Shown here: positions 35,301 to 47,445 of the stretch, in pieces
Layout of the letters: each line of letters opens with the position of its first letter
Numbering within the stretch: the first letter of the stretch is position 1
NCBI GenBank assembly: GCA_018389105.1
Contig: JACATO010000978.1
Location: 310,001-374,000, forward strand
Source of the DNA: Nautilus pompilius
Taxonomy: Eukaryota > Mollusca > Cephalopoda > Nautilida > Nautilidae
Direction: 5' to 3'
Length of the DNA stretch: 64,000 nt
Notes under the pieces: model-generated
The model's input: the letters and a program-made list of their open reading frames with translations, nothing else
Databases searched by the model: none
Told to the model about the DNA's origin: nothing
Program-made: the position numbers and the translations under genes

Positions 35301-36688
35301 ATGACAATATTTCTTTGGGCCAGGTAGCGATCACGAGAAGATGGCAGTTATTACAGCGAACATGCTGGGCCAACTTTATACCAACGTTTCTTAAATTGCA
35401 TTTGTTAGTATATAAGGCTTAGGTCGGAGAAATGAGAATACTGTTAATCTGGCCAGTTTTCTTTTAGGAGAGTCTGGGTTCTCCCAAAAGGATTGCCAAT
35501 TTTTCTTTCAATAAACACTCCAGTCAATCAAGTGCAATCGATCTTAGCGTAATGGTGTTTCGAGTCGTGCTCCTTGAAAGCACTAATCGATATCAGCCAG
35601 CTCTTCGTGTTTTCCAGAGCTATGGTCTGAGCTAATCAATCGAGAAGTAAATATTTATAACCTGCCATTAACTTTCTTTTATGGAAGTGTTAACTTTACG
35701 ATGTGCAAGAGGAAAATCTGCCCGACTCCGGACAGTGATACCGGTCGACACGGACGACTGGTAATGAATTCTGCTTTTGATTTTTGTATCTTTTGAACCT
35801 GGCGGCCGGCGATGAAAGAAAATTTGTTCCTTAACAGAAAAAAGAAGACGCGCTAAAAGTATGCTAAACCACGCTAACGAGAAGCCAAAGAAGACAAGAT
35901 AGTAATCGCGTTTCTAAGACTGTTTCCACAGCTAAAATATTCTCAGTATTAATTAATTTTTTTAAAAGCACTTGTGCAATAACAGTTTACGAGATAAGGC
36001 AGATACTCGACAAAAGAAAGTAAACAAAAGTTACTCTATCTGAATGTAAAACATAAAAGTAAGGGAAGTATCTGTCTTCTTTCACAGCTCAGATGAAAGT
36101 TTTTCCGCCAAACGTTATTCACTTTCGCGGAATGCGCAGCGAAGGGTGCTCACTCTACAGATCGGAGAAATTTAAATAGCTTATTCTCTGATCTACGCGT
36201 TACAGGATCTGTTGTACTGAAAACGAAAACAACTGAGGCTTTGTTTGATTTATCCGCTGTCAGTAATTATTCTTGCCCACGTCGAGGTAATAACGGGCAA
36301 TCATTTCCGCCTGTTTTGTCAAAAATGAATTATAATTTGTGTGCACTTTCGAAATCCCATTTGACGCTGTTAATTAGCTCTCTTATCTTATGTAGAAAGG
36401 AAAACAAGGAAAAGTCAAGATTAGTGGAGGAAACAATCTTCAGGAAGTTTTCTTTTTCTTCTCGAGATAAATTTACAAGATCGGGTCACTACATGAAGAT
36501 CCCATCCTTAGGCGCTGGTTTCTCGGATATGGGCACTAGTTGTATGTTTCGAGTTCAGTATTAAAAGAACAACGCGAAAGATCGAAAGACTGCAAAATTA
36601 TGCATTGTTTCTTCAGGGTGGAAAGAGGGCATCACAGCCACGTTAACAGATACTAACTACTGTTTCTAGGTTCTGTATTTCTGTCACC
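29375..36688. other. Long non-coding stretch
   Basis: No supported gene or transposon. Contains (ATT)n at about 31112-31139. Frames at 29965-30204, 31280-31489, 33808-34077 and 36241-36564 (+) and 33312-33569 (-) are short and unrecognised. A tRNA B-box-like GGTTCGATTCGAG near 32473 lacks a supporting A box. Exons of unknown genes too short to recognise cannot be excluded. Confidence 0.4.
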
Positions 36689-36689
36689 C

Positions 36690-36746
<57 letters not shown>

Positions 36747-36977
36747 CCATCTCCATCTCTCTCTCTCCATCTCTCTCTCCATCTCCATCTTTCTAATCTT
36801 CTCTCCATCTCTCTCCATCTCTCTCTCCATCTCTCTCTCTCTCCATCTCTCTCTCTCCATCTCCATCTCTCTCCATCTCTCTCTCCATCTCCATCTCTCT
36901 AATCCTCTCTCCATCTCCATCTCCATCTCTCTCTCTCTCCCCATCTCCATCTCTCTCCATCTCCATCTCCATCTCCA

Positions 36978-37023
<46 letters not shown>
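36689..37023. repeat. (CT)n microsatellite with CCATCTCCATC units
   Basis: About 335 bp of CT repeat with frequent CCATCTCCATCTCTCT units and two TAATC interruptions (about 36795 and 36900). Confidence 0.95.
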
Positions 37024-37024
<1 letters not shown>

Positions 37025-37659
37025 ATATATATAAGCATGATTGAATTAACTTTCTGTACGTTACTAGGAACGGTCGGAGTCCCAGTGATTAAGCTGCCAA
37101 AGGCTGAAGACCCGAGCTGGATCCTTGGTCGCCTCGGTTCAGCCTGACCGGCGTCCATGCCAGGTTTTATTTTCACTCTCCACCAGCCGATTTTGTGGGT
37201 TTTCTCCCACATCTGAAAACGAAAAGTTCAGGTAGGGATTTTTCCTACCAAATCCGGAAGTGCCGGACTCCTCGCTCTTTCACCAGGGAAGTCTTCATTG
37301 TAGAGATTGATGCACGACGCAAAGCTATAAAAAACTTCCAAGAATCGAACGATTATCAATAAATAATGAATTACCATAAGACTAGTATAATTTACGATCG
37401 GTCCTTAACCATCGCTGTGCTTCCAAATTCCTAATTTTAATTTTAATTTCAATGTGCTTCATGTCGTCAGTTGGAAATTTAAGAGGAGCCGCTACCCGAA
37501 TTGTTTAATTTTCTAATGTTGGTTGTGGGCACAATGGCTACAGGGAAGCAGATCTTCATTTTAGAGCGTGGACCCTAGATTAAACTCTTGTTATTGCTGC
37601 TAGACGACATGGCGAGGGCCAACTTTGGTCAACAACAAATCTTGGTTCGCTTCCCCCCA
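37024..37659. other. Non-coding
   Basis: A moderately GC-rich part (37060-37280) could be an old interspersed repeat, but no family is recognised. Confidence 0.35.
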
Positions 37660-38240
37660 CCAGGAACCGTTTCTTGACAGAGATTCATTTTAAATCTGAC
37701 CTTCTAAGTGCGACGGGTGTCAATATCTCAACACAAATTGTACGTAATCGGCTTAGGGTTGATGGTACGCAATTCTACTGACAATGGGTCACTTCAGGGC
37801 GTGGCGGTAGATCGTAGGTTGGAGGATGAGAGACTGGAATTTTGTAGGACAGGGGAGAGAATTCAAGATGCCAACGTTGATTTACATGACTGCTATAGTG
37901 GTGGTTCAATTATAGCATGGGGAAATAATATTAGCTGGTATGGCAACACTGATCTTTATGTTTTCCAGAACGGCACCGTGACATGTTATACGATGGCGAT
38001 ACTGGCGGATATCTTAAATTTAATGGATGATAATTTTCGTCCACAAGGTGTTCGGATAGTCGATCAGAGCTGCAGACAATCGTCTATGTGGAGTAACCAG
38101 CTGGTGGCGACTTCCTATTGAAATGCGACAATCCCGCTGATCAGCAGTCAAAGACTCATCAGGAGAATGAGACATCGGTGCCGAGCCGTTATCCTAGCTT
38201 ACAGGCCTCCCGCAGCAGATTCTTCCCCCTCCCTCTCTCT
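37660..38240 (+). pseudogene. Tc1-like transposase pseudogene
   Basis: Frame-shifting translation gives a Tc1-like transposase: a second helix-turn-helix region (VNISTQIVRNRLRVDG, about 37718-37765), then, in an open 137-codon frame ending at 38121, GGSIIAWGNNISWYG, DLYVFQNGTVT and LMDDNFRP with the second catalytic Asp near 38027. A last frame near 38140-38215 gives the C-terminal LIRRMRHRCRAVILAYRPP block. The segment with the first catalytic Asp (FSDES-type) is missing or unrecognisable, and the SPDLNPIE-type motif with the catalytic Glu is not seen. No terminal inverted repeats were found. It resembles the 10-kb copy more than the 22-kb copy. Dead. Confidence 0.8.
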
Positions 38241-39464
38241 GTCTCAGAAGCTAGAAATCTTCGTTTTATAGGTTGGCGTCGAAAGACTCCTTGTGACGTC
38301 ATTATTCGGTAATATTCCTGAATTAGATTCTGTCCGCCTTCGATCTGTATGTTATCTAGGTGACATCATGGCCGTCGGTTTATCCATCGATTCTTAGCAA
38401 TGTACTGTAGGTGTCAGTGTCTGTGTGTGTGTTTCTACCCTAAAATACACACTTCGTCAACCTCTCTTTGCCATTTAGTCTTATCAAACACAAAAAAGTA
38501 GCCTATTCCATGCACGGTTTCCTTAATATTCGTCCTTTCCTTCCCCGTCTTTTTTCCCCCGCTGGTCTGCTCTTCGGTGCAAGACATCCACCCTGAGACT
38601 TCCCAAGAACTGAACATCCACTGCCTTTTTCTGTCTTCTCAAAGAGGATAATGATCGTTCAAAAACTTCCGGGTGTGCATGCACGTCTTCATCACTACGC
38701 GTGATGCTCTAACACAAGCTAGAATTCTCATACGGAGCCCCGAGACACACGCAACGGATCCGGAAGAGAATTGATCCCATAATCCTATTTTGTCCAGATG
38801 ATGATAAGAATTTCCCGAATGTTTTTTATTATTATTATTATTATTATTTACTACCGGCCTAATAACGATACGTGTGTGATGAACGCGAAGTGAGTATTTC
38901 TGACTAATTACAGCTGCGTCTTACAAATGAAGGAAAGTTGCCCTCAATCTGTTATTCCGTCTACATTTCTCGGCATTAGATATGCAATATTGCCTGCCGA
39001 AATAATACCTTGGAAATATTTTGTTAAAGTAATCATTTCACCTGTTCTTTGATTTAAAAATGCTTAGTGTATTGCATTTCCAAGACTTTTTATATAGAAA
39101 AGCAAATGTAAAAGAACTTTTATTTAATTATGATCTTTAGTATCCAAAGACAGGCTGGAACTACAGCAACAGGAACAGTTTACTTTTTGAAGCTATCGTA
39201 AAGATCGGTTTTACATTATTTTTAAAAGGAAAATGACTCTGTATACCGCCTACAAAATTATCCATTCCATCCTGGTAAGATAGGAAAAGTTACCACCTTT
39301 GTTATTTTTGTTAAGTTAGAGAAGAAATATTCTATAAAAATACAAAGATAATTATTATATCTTTTTTTTCCCCTTTGTAAGCAGGAAGAGATATTCACTT
39401 ATAACATGCAAGCATCTGAGTGCATGATCAGTTTGGTTTTTTTCAAGAGTAATAGCTGCTATCA
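38241..39464. other. Non-coding
   Basis: Contains (ATT)n at about 38826-38848. No gene recognised. Confidence 0.4.
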
Positions 39465-40300
39465 CCACAGTAATCACACTGTTGGACAACAAGCGGTGTA
39501 ACCTAGCGGCTAGTAACCACACTATTGGACACAAAGCGGTGTAACCTAGCGGATAGTAACCACACTATTGGACACAAAGCGGTGTAACCTAGCGGATAGT
39601 AATCACACTGTTGGACAACAAGCGGTGTAACCTAGCGGCTAGTAACCACACTATTGGACACAAAGCGGTGTAACCTAGCGGATAGTAATCACACTATTGG
39701 ACACAAAGCGGTGTAACCTAGCGGATAGTAATCACACTGTTGGACAACAAGCGGTGTAACCTAGCGGCTAGTAACCACACTATTGGACACAAAGCGGCGT
39801 AACCTAGCGGTTTATAACCACACTATTGGACACAAAGCGGTGTAACCTAGCGGTTAGTAACCACACTATTGGACACAAAGCGGTGTAACCTAGCGGATAG
39901 TAACCACACTATTGGACACAAAGCGGTGTAACCTAGCGGCTAGTAACCACACTATTGGACACAAAGCGGTGTAACCTAGCGGTTTATAACCACACTATTG
40001 GACACAAAGCGGTGTAACCTAGCGGATAGTAACCACACTATTGGACACAAAGCGGTGTAACCTAGCGGCTAGTAACCACACTATTGGACACAAAGCGGTG
40101 TAACCTAGCGGCTAGTAACCACACTATTGGACACAAAGCGGTGTAACCTAGCGGCTAGTAACCACACTATTGGACACAAAGCGGTGTAACGTAGCGGATA
40201 GTAACCACACTGTTGGACACAAAGCGGTGTAACCTAGCGGCTTGCAATCACATTATTTGATAGTAAGCAGTTTCCCCTGGTGACCAACAAGCACACCATT
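39465..40300. repeat. 43-bp tandem satellite, about 18 copies
   Basis: Unit core is ACTATTGGACACAAAGCGGT plus GTAACCTAGCGGCTAGTAACC. I count 18 good copies, from about 39478 to 40215, and two degraded ones at the right edge (to about 40300). Variants fall in classes (CACTGTTGGACAACAAGC versus CACTATTGGACACAAAGC; CGGCTAG, CGGATAG or CGGTTTAT). Class combinations recur, suggesting multi-unit duplication. Unit end CTAGCGGCTAG is a short palindrome. Confidence 0.95.
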
Positions 40301-40800
40301 AGGCAGCAAGCAATGTGAAAATGAAGGTCAAACTATGAATTATAAGGTGTAACACACCGTAAGAAGCGTCTGAATGAATCAACCACTTACATGATGTCTT
40401 GCTTAACGATTTGGTTTTTTAAATTTTTCCGAAGCATTATTTTAAAGGTTTTCTTATTAACGTCTGTTCCGCTTCCATCTGGAGGTATTCCTACAACCGG
40501 AGCCAGATAGATGTTCTGTTGGCGTAGTCGCAGTGGCAACTTTATTGTCGGAAACGCAGCGTAATCAAAACAGATGACAATTGAAGACTGTGAGACTTAA
40601 GGGTAATCTTCTCGTAAGTGTTCTAAAAGGGGCGACGAGGAATTTTCCTGACAAATGTTTGCTTTTTAAAAAAAATAATAGAAGAGCCGCCAGGGGAGTC
40701 AGTGGTCATTAGTGTAGACAAATGCGAAGAATTATTTGCAGTCTGTCATTTCTATAACGAAGTTGTTTTGATGATCGAATAGATAACAAATAGGAGAACC
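40301..40800. other. Non-coding
   Basis: No gene recognised. Confidence 0.4.
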
Positions 40801-40998
40801 TCTCTCTCTCTCTCTCTCGCCATCTCTCTCTCCATCTCTCTCTCTCCCTCTCTCTCTCCATCTCTCTCTCCATCTCTCACTCTCTGTACTGACGTCATCT
40901 CCATCTCTCTCTCTCTCCATCTCTCTCTCCATCTCTCTCTCTCCCTCTCTCTCTCTCTCCATCTCTCTCTCCATCTCTCTCTCTCTGTACTGACGTCA

Positions 40999-41075
<77 letters not shown>
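40801..41075. repeat. (CT)n tract with two inverted CRE units
   Basis: CT repeat with CCATCTCTCTC units and two copies of CTCTGTACTGACGTCATCTC (about 40883 and 40986). These are the reverse complement of the GATGACGTCAGTACAGAG unit seen at 11.4, 14.1 and 44.7 kb. Each carries an exact TGACGTCA octamer. Confidence 0.93.
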
Positions 41076-41079
<4 letters not shown>

Positions 41080-44000
41080 AATCATTTAATCACCACGTTA
41101 GAAGAAAACTGAATATCTTGCTGTTTCAAAAAAAAAAGAAAAAAGATTCTACACTCTAAATTAGCATATATCTGGTTCTGAACTTAGATCTTCCAGAAGT
41201 ACTTGTGAATTCTCCTTAGAATACAAAAAAATATTGCCCGCAGTAAAAATTTAACAGTATTTTAAAATTAATGAATATTAATTAACACTTAAAGCATCAG
41301 GATAACACAAAGGAAGGAAGAAAACAATGTAATTAATAAAATTGTATAATTTTTCGAGTAATTACACATGAAACATCTGATTTGTGGTAAATTCTTCGTG
41401 TCATAATGGGGAATTCGTTCATCTCTTTCCGTTCAAAAATCGATTCCTGATTTTTGGTAAATTCTTCGTGTCAAAATGATACAGATTTCACTCGCTAATC
41501 ATCGTTTTGAGAAACTATAGAAAATATATTTTCAAGAGAAAAGTAAAGCCATCATTCTCAGGAAACCGAAACAACCAGGTCTTGGATCTGTTGGTGCTTT
41601 GACAAAACAGGTAAAATCTCTGAAATACGGCTAAAGTAATCTGGTGGAAGATATGGAAGACAATTCGCGGACGGAAGATTCCTCCAAGAGACAGGCAGTG
41701 AGGAGGGTGCAAAATTATCTTTTCAGGTCATCTCACTGAAATTCTTGGTGTTTCGCTCATATTAATAGACGATTCTACCGATTCCCAGTCAGTTCCTGGT
41801 TCTGAATATATAATAATACTTATATGAAAGCTGCCATCCCTTAAAAAAACTGAGGCGAAGATGAAAAGAGTACATTTTGGGTAGTCCAAATGCTAAAGCA
41901 GTTTGGAAAATTCATTACCGGAAGCACAACTTTCTGCCCGATCACCAGCTTTGATATAACGGAAGTATTCTTCCAAAACCAGTGATAAATAATTTTACCT
42001 TTGACGGAATAAACTAATACGTTTCCCGAAAAATTCTAAACAGCTGCCTACAAATTCTAAAGCAAGACATTTTTCAGTGACTCTTCTGCGCGTAATAAGA
42101 TTTCCGGTAAACGTAAAGAAATTCCGTGTTTAGTCAAAACCCAAGTTTCCTTCAGGTTCGCACAATAAATGCCCATTATTGCGAGACGTTTTCGCTTCCC
42201 ACTCCCTACTCATCAGCTTCATCCTTAGCTGTTTTTTCCCTAATGAGTTGTACATCATTCATCTCGGAGCGAAGTTGGCCCTACATGTTATCGGCTATTG
42301 ACTAAACTCTTCAGCGAGTTGTATCGCTAGCAGAAGAAAACCGACTCGGGTCTACAGAAATCGGGGGGTGGAAAGGTCACTTGTAGTTTGCTTCGAAGAT
42401 TGACCACCAAACCAAATATCCAAAGAATGGTTACTTTTAGAGAAACGAAAGGCAGAGACCTTTATTAGCATCATTTTTTTTTAAGTTTAGTATATTCCTT
42501 TAAGCTTCCAATCCAGTCAGTAAGCGAATTTTAGAGAGAAGCTTCGATTAAATTTCAAATACCTGCTTTGGAAGCTTACTCTGCCCCCAATAGTTATTAT
42601 TTTATAAGAAAATAAATAGTATTGGCATTTTTATGTAAATATCAAAAGTTAATCTGGCATGGAGATTTATATTTTTTAATCATTAGAACAGAAAGAAAAA
42701 AGAAATACAGAACAAGATCAATTTCTTACTTTTATGGAAACACGTTCGAAAAAGAAAGAATTTAATCTAGAAATTGAAATCTCTTGTTACAAAAAAGATT
42801 TGCTCCACCCCAATTATCGAATGAAGTTATTGATATTAAGTAAAAAAATATAGAACAAATGAAATGTTTCAACGATGAATCAACTGAGAGAGAGAGAGCA
42901 AACATCGAAAGCTCATTTTAATGTAAAACGCTCTACTAACAGATTTGCAGAAAGGTTTAACTTGATTACAAGAAATCGACAATCCATCAGATGATGCAGT
43001 GATCTTTTCTACTGTATTATTTATATATACACATAGCATCAAACCCCTAAAAAAGAAACTAAAACATATTTTGAAAATCCTTCAAGGAAAACATAACTTC
43101 GGGTTTTAAATTATATGTCGCGTTAAGTTTTCTCTTTTAAATGAAAGAAATCGTTTAATTAATTAATTTTAGCGAAACATCAAACTTTCTCCGTCACTTT
43201 ACTTCGGTAATACAACTAACTAATGGAGCTATGTTTCGTGTATTTTTTGCTGTATCTCCAACATCAGAGTTTAGTTTTAAAGAAAATCTTTTTAATTGAT
43301 TTATTTTTCAATTTTTTTTTTTAGAATTTTTTCTAAGGTTTCTGTTGGTGACGTAATTACATCAACTTTTTTTTATCGTATTACGACACTGGTGGGTAAT
43401 CTCAGGTTTCATGTTAACATTTAAACTAAAATGATTAGCAAAAACAAAAAAAAAATTGTATGTGCCAAAGCCAAAAATTTAAACTTAAAAACTGTGTACC
43501 ATTTTTTTTTTAAAACTTTGGTGTAAGTTTTCTCATTTCACTGAGAAATTTGTAACAGCTATTGACCCAAGGTCAAAGATGGCAAGCCTTATCTTGACAG
43601 CGGTTTGGCTCAAGTGAAAACCGTCTTCTAATTTTTAATTCGTTGGGTGCCAAGACGACTCGCGCCAAGTTTGGCAGATATCTTTAAAAAATTGTTGATA
43701 ATAGGACTTCGAGTACTTTTCTGCGTTTAAAACTAATGTTTATAGCGGGGGGAAAAAAAAGAGAAAAATATATGTTAAGAAGTATATAGTGGTTTGTTAA
43801 AGACGTAGAAAATTTCAAATATGAAGTATTTTTTTATGATGTGGAAGCAAATTTCTGGCTATACAGTACATTAATGGTTGTAGTTAGGGCCGAGTTGTAT
43901 TTCCGGACCGAGTTTGATTACGAAAAATAGATTTAAACAGGATTGATCTTTGTAAAACATTTAAATGTACTTCAGTGGAATGAGTTTTAAAACAAATATT

Positions 44001-44610
44001 GGTTCATCTGACATCTGCAGGAAATACAATTTATACAGTACGACTGTACATCACTTGCATGCAATACAAGTTAAAAGTACAACTGTACATCTTTCAGCTG
44101 ATAAAAAGCTATTGATCTTAGATTTTTGCATCGTATACAATCCCGTTTTAACGTGCATCCAAATAGTTTTGATAAACGGTGTATGCCATCTTTTTAGTAT
44201 TTTTATCATTCGTTTCTAAAGGCAGTGGTTCTTTATTTGTATCTGGTTGTTCGAATAATTTAATTTCATTGTTTCATTATTAAAATCAATAACAAATAAA
44301 AAATTTTGTTTGATGCTGAAGTAATATTTAAAAACGATTTCTTGATTGTCGTCAGATGTAGATTAGTCTTGACTGGCGATTTAAAATTAAAAACAAACCC
44401 TACCATCAGAGAAATATCGTTTGCAGAATTATATTCTTTGTCGAAGGTCCCTCATATCGTCAACAAAGAATTGTTTACATTAGTTTTCTTTTATCTGCAT
44501 ATTACTTACTGTGTTAAAACTGAAAATTTGCGAATTAATATCGTGTGTGTACGCCTCTCATCTTTGGAAAGAAAACTGACTGCACCACTATAGTAAAAAT
44601 ACGTCACTTG
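41076..44610. other. AT-rich non-coding
   Basis: No supported gene. A local duplication of about 32 bp (TTGGTAAATTCTTCGTGTCA type) lies at about 41377 and 41447, 70 bp apart. Frames at 43965-44219 and 44306-44593 (+) have no recognisable domain. Confidence 0.45.
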
Positions 44611-45098
44611 AGAGAGAGAGAGAGAGAGAGAGAGGAGGAGAGAGAGAGAGAGAGGAGAGAGAGAGATATGACGTCAGTACAGAGAGAGCTGACGTAAGTA
44701 CAGAAAGAAAGATATGGTTTTAGTACAGAGAGGGATAGAAAAATATGACGTCACTACAGAGAGAGCTGACGTAGTACAGAAAGAAAGATATGGTTTTAGT
44801 ACAGAGAGAGAGAGAAAGATATGACGTCAGTACAGAGAGAGCTGACGTAAGTACAGAAAAAAAGATATGGTTTTAGTACAGAGAGAGAGAGAGAAAAATA
44901 TGACGTCACTACAGAGAGAGCTGACGTAAGTACAGAAAAAAAGATATGGTTTTAGTACAGAGAGAGAGAGAAAAATATGACGTCAGTACAGAGAGACCTG
45001 ACGTAAGTACAGAAAAAAAGATATGGTTTTAGTACAGAGAGAGAGAGAAAAATATGACGTCACTACAGAGAGAGAGAAAGAGATGACACCAGTACAGA
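44611..45098. repeat. CRE-bearing minisatellite, 77-bp higher-order unit
   Basis: GA repeats, then six copies of a unit containing ATATGACGTCA, GCTGACGTAAGTACAGA and GATATGGTTTTAGTACAGAG. Exact TGACGTCA octamers start at 44669, 44746, 44822, 44901, 44978 and 45055, spaced 77, 76, 79, 77 and 77 bp. The octamer is followed alternately by GTAC or CTAC. Confidence 0.93.
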
Positions 45099-46000
45099 AT
45101 TTAGTAGTCTCTAGAAGATCCTACCGGGACGTTCACATGTTTTTGTCTTCAGGAAAAAAAGACTTCAAATTAAAAACAACAAAAAAACATTTTATTAAAA
45201 TAATTTCCAGGCCGTTTTCCTCTAACCTCATCTAGATTTAGTCTCCGCACAATTTTAAGAATGGGTAAAGTTGTTTCCGCCTAAAGACAGGATTGACTCT
45301 CTCTCTCTCTCGAAAAACCGCACGTCGCATTCGGAGCCACGCGTGGGACCTGCAGTTACATATACACTGGAAAATCGATTCAGTGCCATTGACGAACGAT
45401 TATAAAACCATTTTTCGAAGCGTGAGAATTCGGCTTAACGGGATCATATGGCTTGTAGAGGGAATCGGCTTCCTCTGCGATGATGTCAGACTATGGAATC
45501 CCTTTTTTTTTCAGTATTAAAAACTTCATTAAATGAACGAAATCAGCCCGCAGCTTTATTCGCGTTTCGAGGTGCGTGGTTAGCACAAAATTTTCAAACT
45601 CAAAGACAATGGTCTTTACTTTAGAACTGGTGCTTCTTCGGTTTTACAGTCTATCTTCGGTTACTAATGAATTTCGTTTAGTTGAACAATTTCCGTTATT
45701 TTAAGGTGCCCGTTGCGTTCTTTTGTTTCTTCGTTCATCAGATCAGGACCAACTGACGCCAAACCATTCGAACAAAGTACATAAAACTTAAGTGCATATT
45801 TAATAATTCGTCAAAAATAATATCGTAAATAGGTAGAGGTAGAGAAGAGTGGGGAAAATGCTAATCGCCAATCATTATTAGCTTCGTAATTCTTAGATAA
45901 GCAATAGCTCCTGAATCTGGGGTTTAAAATTCGAATTAAACCGTGATATTGTTCAAATTAAGCTTATGTTCTAAATTTAGAAAGATATTGTTTAATAAGC
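45099..46000. other. Non-coding
   Basis: No gene recognised; a 75-codon frame at 45293-45520 (+) has no known motif. Confidence 0.4.
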
Positions 46001-46004
46001 ACTG

Positions 46005-46095
46005 AAGTCTAGCAGCTACTCTATTGGATTGCTACAGTCCAGACCGCGAGTTCGAATCCCTATCGGCATGTTACCTGCTTGGTAAACCCTTCTAG
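46005..46095 (+). repeat. Possible tRNA-derived SINE head
   Basis: GCGAGTTCGAATCCC near 46046-46060 matches a tRNA B box. An A-box-like TAGCAGCTACTC lies about 35-40 bp upstream, and an anticodon-like stem (TGGAT/GTCCA, 7-nt loop) lies between. The loop lacks the invariant T33 and the acceptor stem does not pair, so a functional tRNA is unlikely; a decayed tRNA-derived SINE is the better reading. Confidence 0.35.
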
Positions 46096-46252
46096 TGATT
46101 TCTTCTTGATCTCCTTCCACCTACAGATCGCTTGAGTTTTCGTTCATATTTAAAAAATATGGTTTCTGATAGAGACATTTAGCACGTTTAATTTCTCTCA
46201 TCACCGATGTTTCACGACCTAATAGCGCGCAGACGACGTTATTGTCTGTCGT

Positions 46253-47445
46253 AGGATTTCCACCCTTCTAGGCAGATTTCCACCCTTCTAGACAGATTTC
46301 CATCATTGTAGACAGATTTCCACCATTCTAGACAGATTTCCATCATTCTAGACAGATTTCCACCCTTCTAGGCAGATTTCCACCCTTCTAGACAGATTTC
46401 CATCATTGTAGACAGATTTCCACCCTTCTAGACAGATTTCCACCATTCTAGACAGATTTCCACCCTTCTAGACAGATTTCCACCCTTCTAGACAGATTTC
46501 CAGACAGATTTCCACCCTTCTAGACAGATTTCCACCCTTCTAGACACATTTCCACCATTCTAGACAGATTTCCATCATTCTAGACAGATTTCCACCCTTC
46601 TAGACAGATTTCCATCATTCTAGACAGATTTCCACCCTTCTAGACAGATTTCCACCCTTCTAGACAGATTTCCAGACAGATTTCCACCCTTCTAGACAGA
46701 TTTCCACCCTTCTAGACAGATTTCCACCCTTCTAGACAGATTTCCAGACAGATTTCCACCCTTCTAGACAGATTTCCACCCTTCTAGACAGATTTCCAGA
46801 CAGATTTCCACCCTTCTAGACAGATTTCCACCCTTCTAGACACATTTCCACCATTCTAGACAGATTTCCATCATTCTAGACAGATTTCCACCCTTCTAGA
46901 CAGATTTCCACCCTTCTAGACAGATTTCCACCCTTCTAGACAGATTTCCATCATTCTAGACAGATTTCCACCCTTCTAGACAGATTTCCACCCTTCTAGA
47001 CACATTTCCACCATTCTAGACAGATTTCCATCATTCTAGACAGATTTCCATCATTCTAGACAGATTTCCACCCTTCTAGACACATTTCCACCATTCTAGA
47101 CAGATTTCCATCATTCTAGACAGATTTCCACCCTTCTAGACAGATTTCCACCCTTCTAGACAGATTTCCACCCTTCTAGACACATTTCCACCATTCTAGA
47201 CAGATTTCCATCATTCTAGACAGATTTCCACCCTTCTAGACAGATTTCCACCCTTCTAGACAGATTTCCACCCTTCTAGACAGATTTCCATCATTCTAGA
47301 CATATTTCCATCATTCCAGACAGATTTCCACCCTTCTAGACAGATTTCCACCCTTCTAGACACATTTCCACCATTCTAGACAGATTTCCATCATTCTAGA
47401 CAGATTTCCATCATTCTAGACAGATTTCCACCCTTCTAGACAGAC
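46253..47445. repeat. 20-bp tandem satellite, about 59 copies
   Basis: Unit CAGATTTCCACCCTTCTAGA, with variants CAGATTTCCATCATTCTAGA and CACATTTCCACCATTCTAGA and a shortened 12-bp form (CAGATTTCCAGA), the last four times at about 46500-46810. The order of variants repeats in blocks of about 6 units in the right half, showing higher-order duplication. Most units carry TCTAGA. Confidence 0.96.

Noticed and set aside
46005..46095. Functional tRNA gene
   Set aside because: The B box is good, but the acceptor stem does not pair and the invariant T33 is missing; listed only as a possible SINE.
46253..47445. CRISPR-like array (regular 20-bp repeats)
   Set aside because: Units are contiguous with no unique spacers, and the genome is eukaryotic: a plain satellite.
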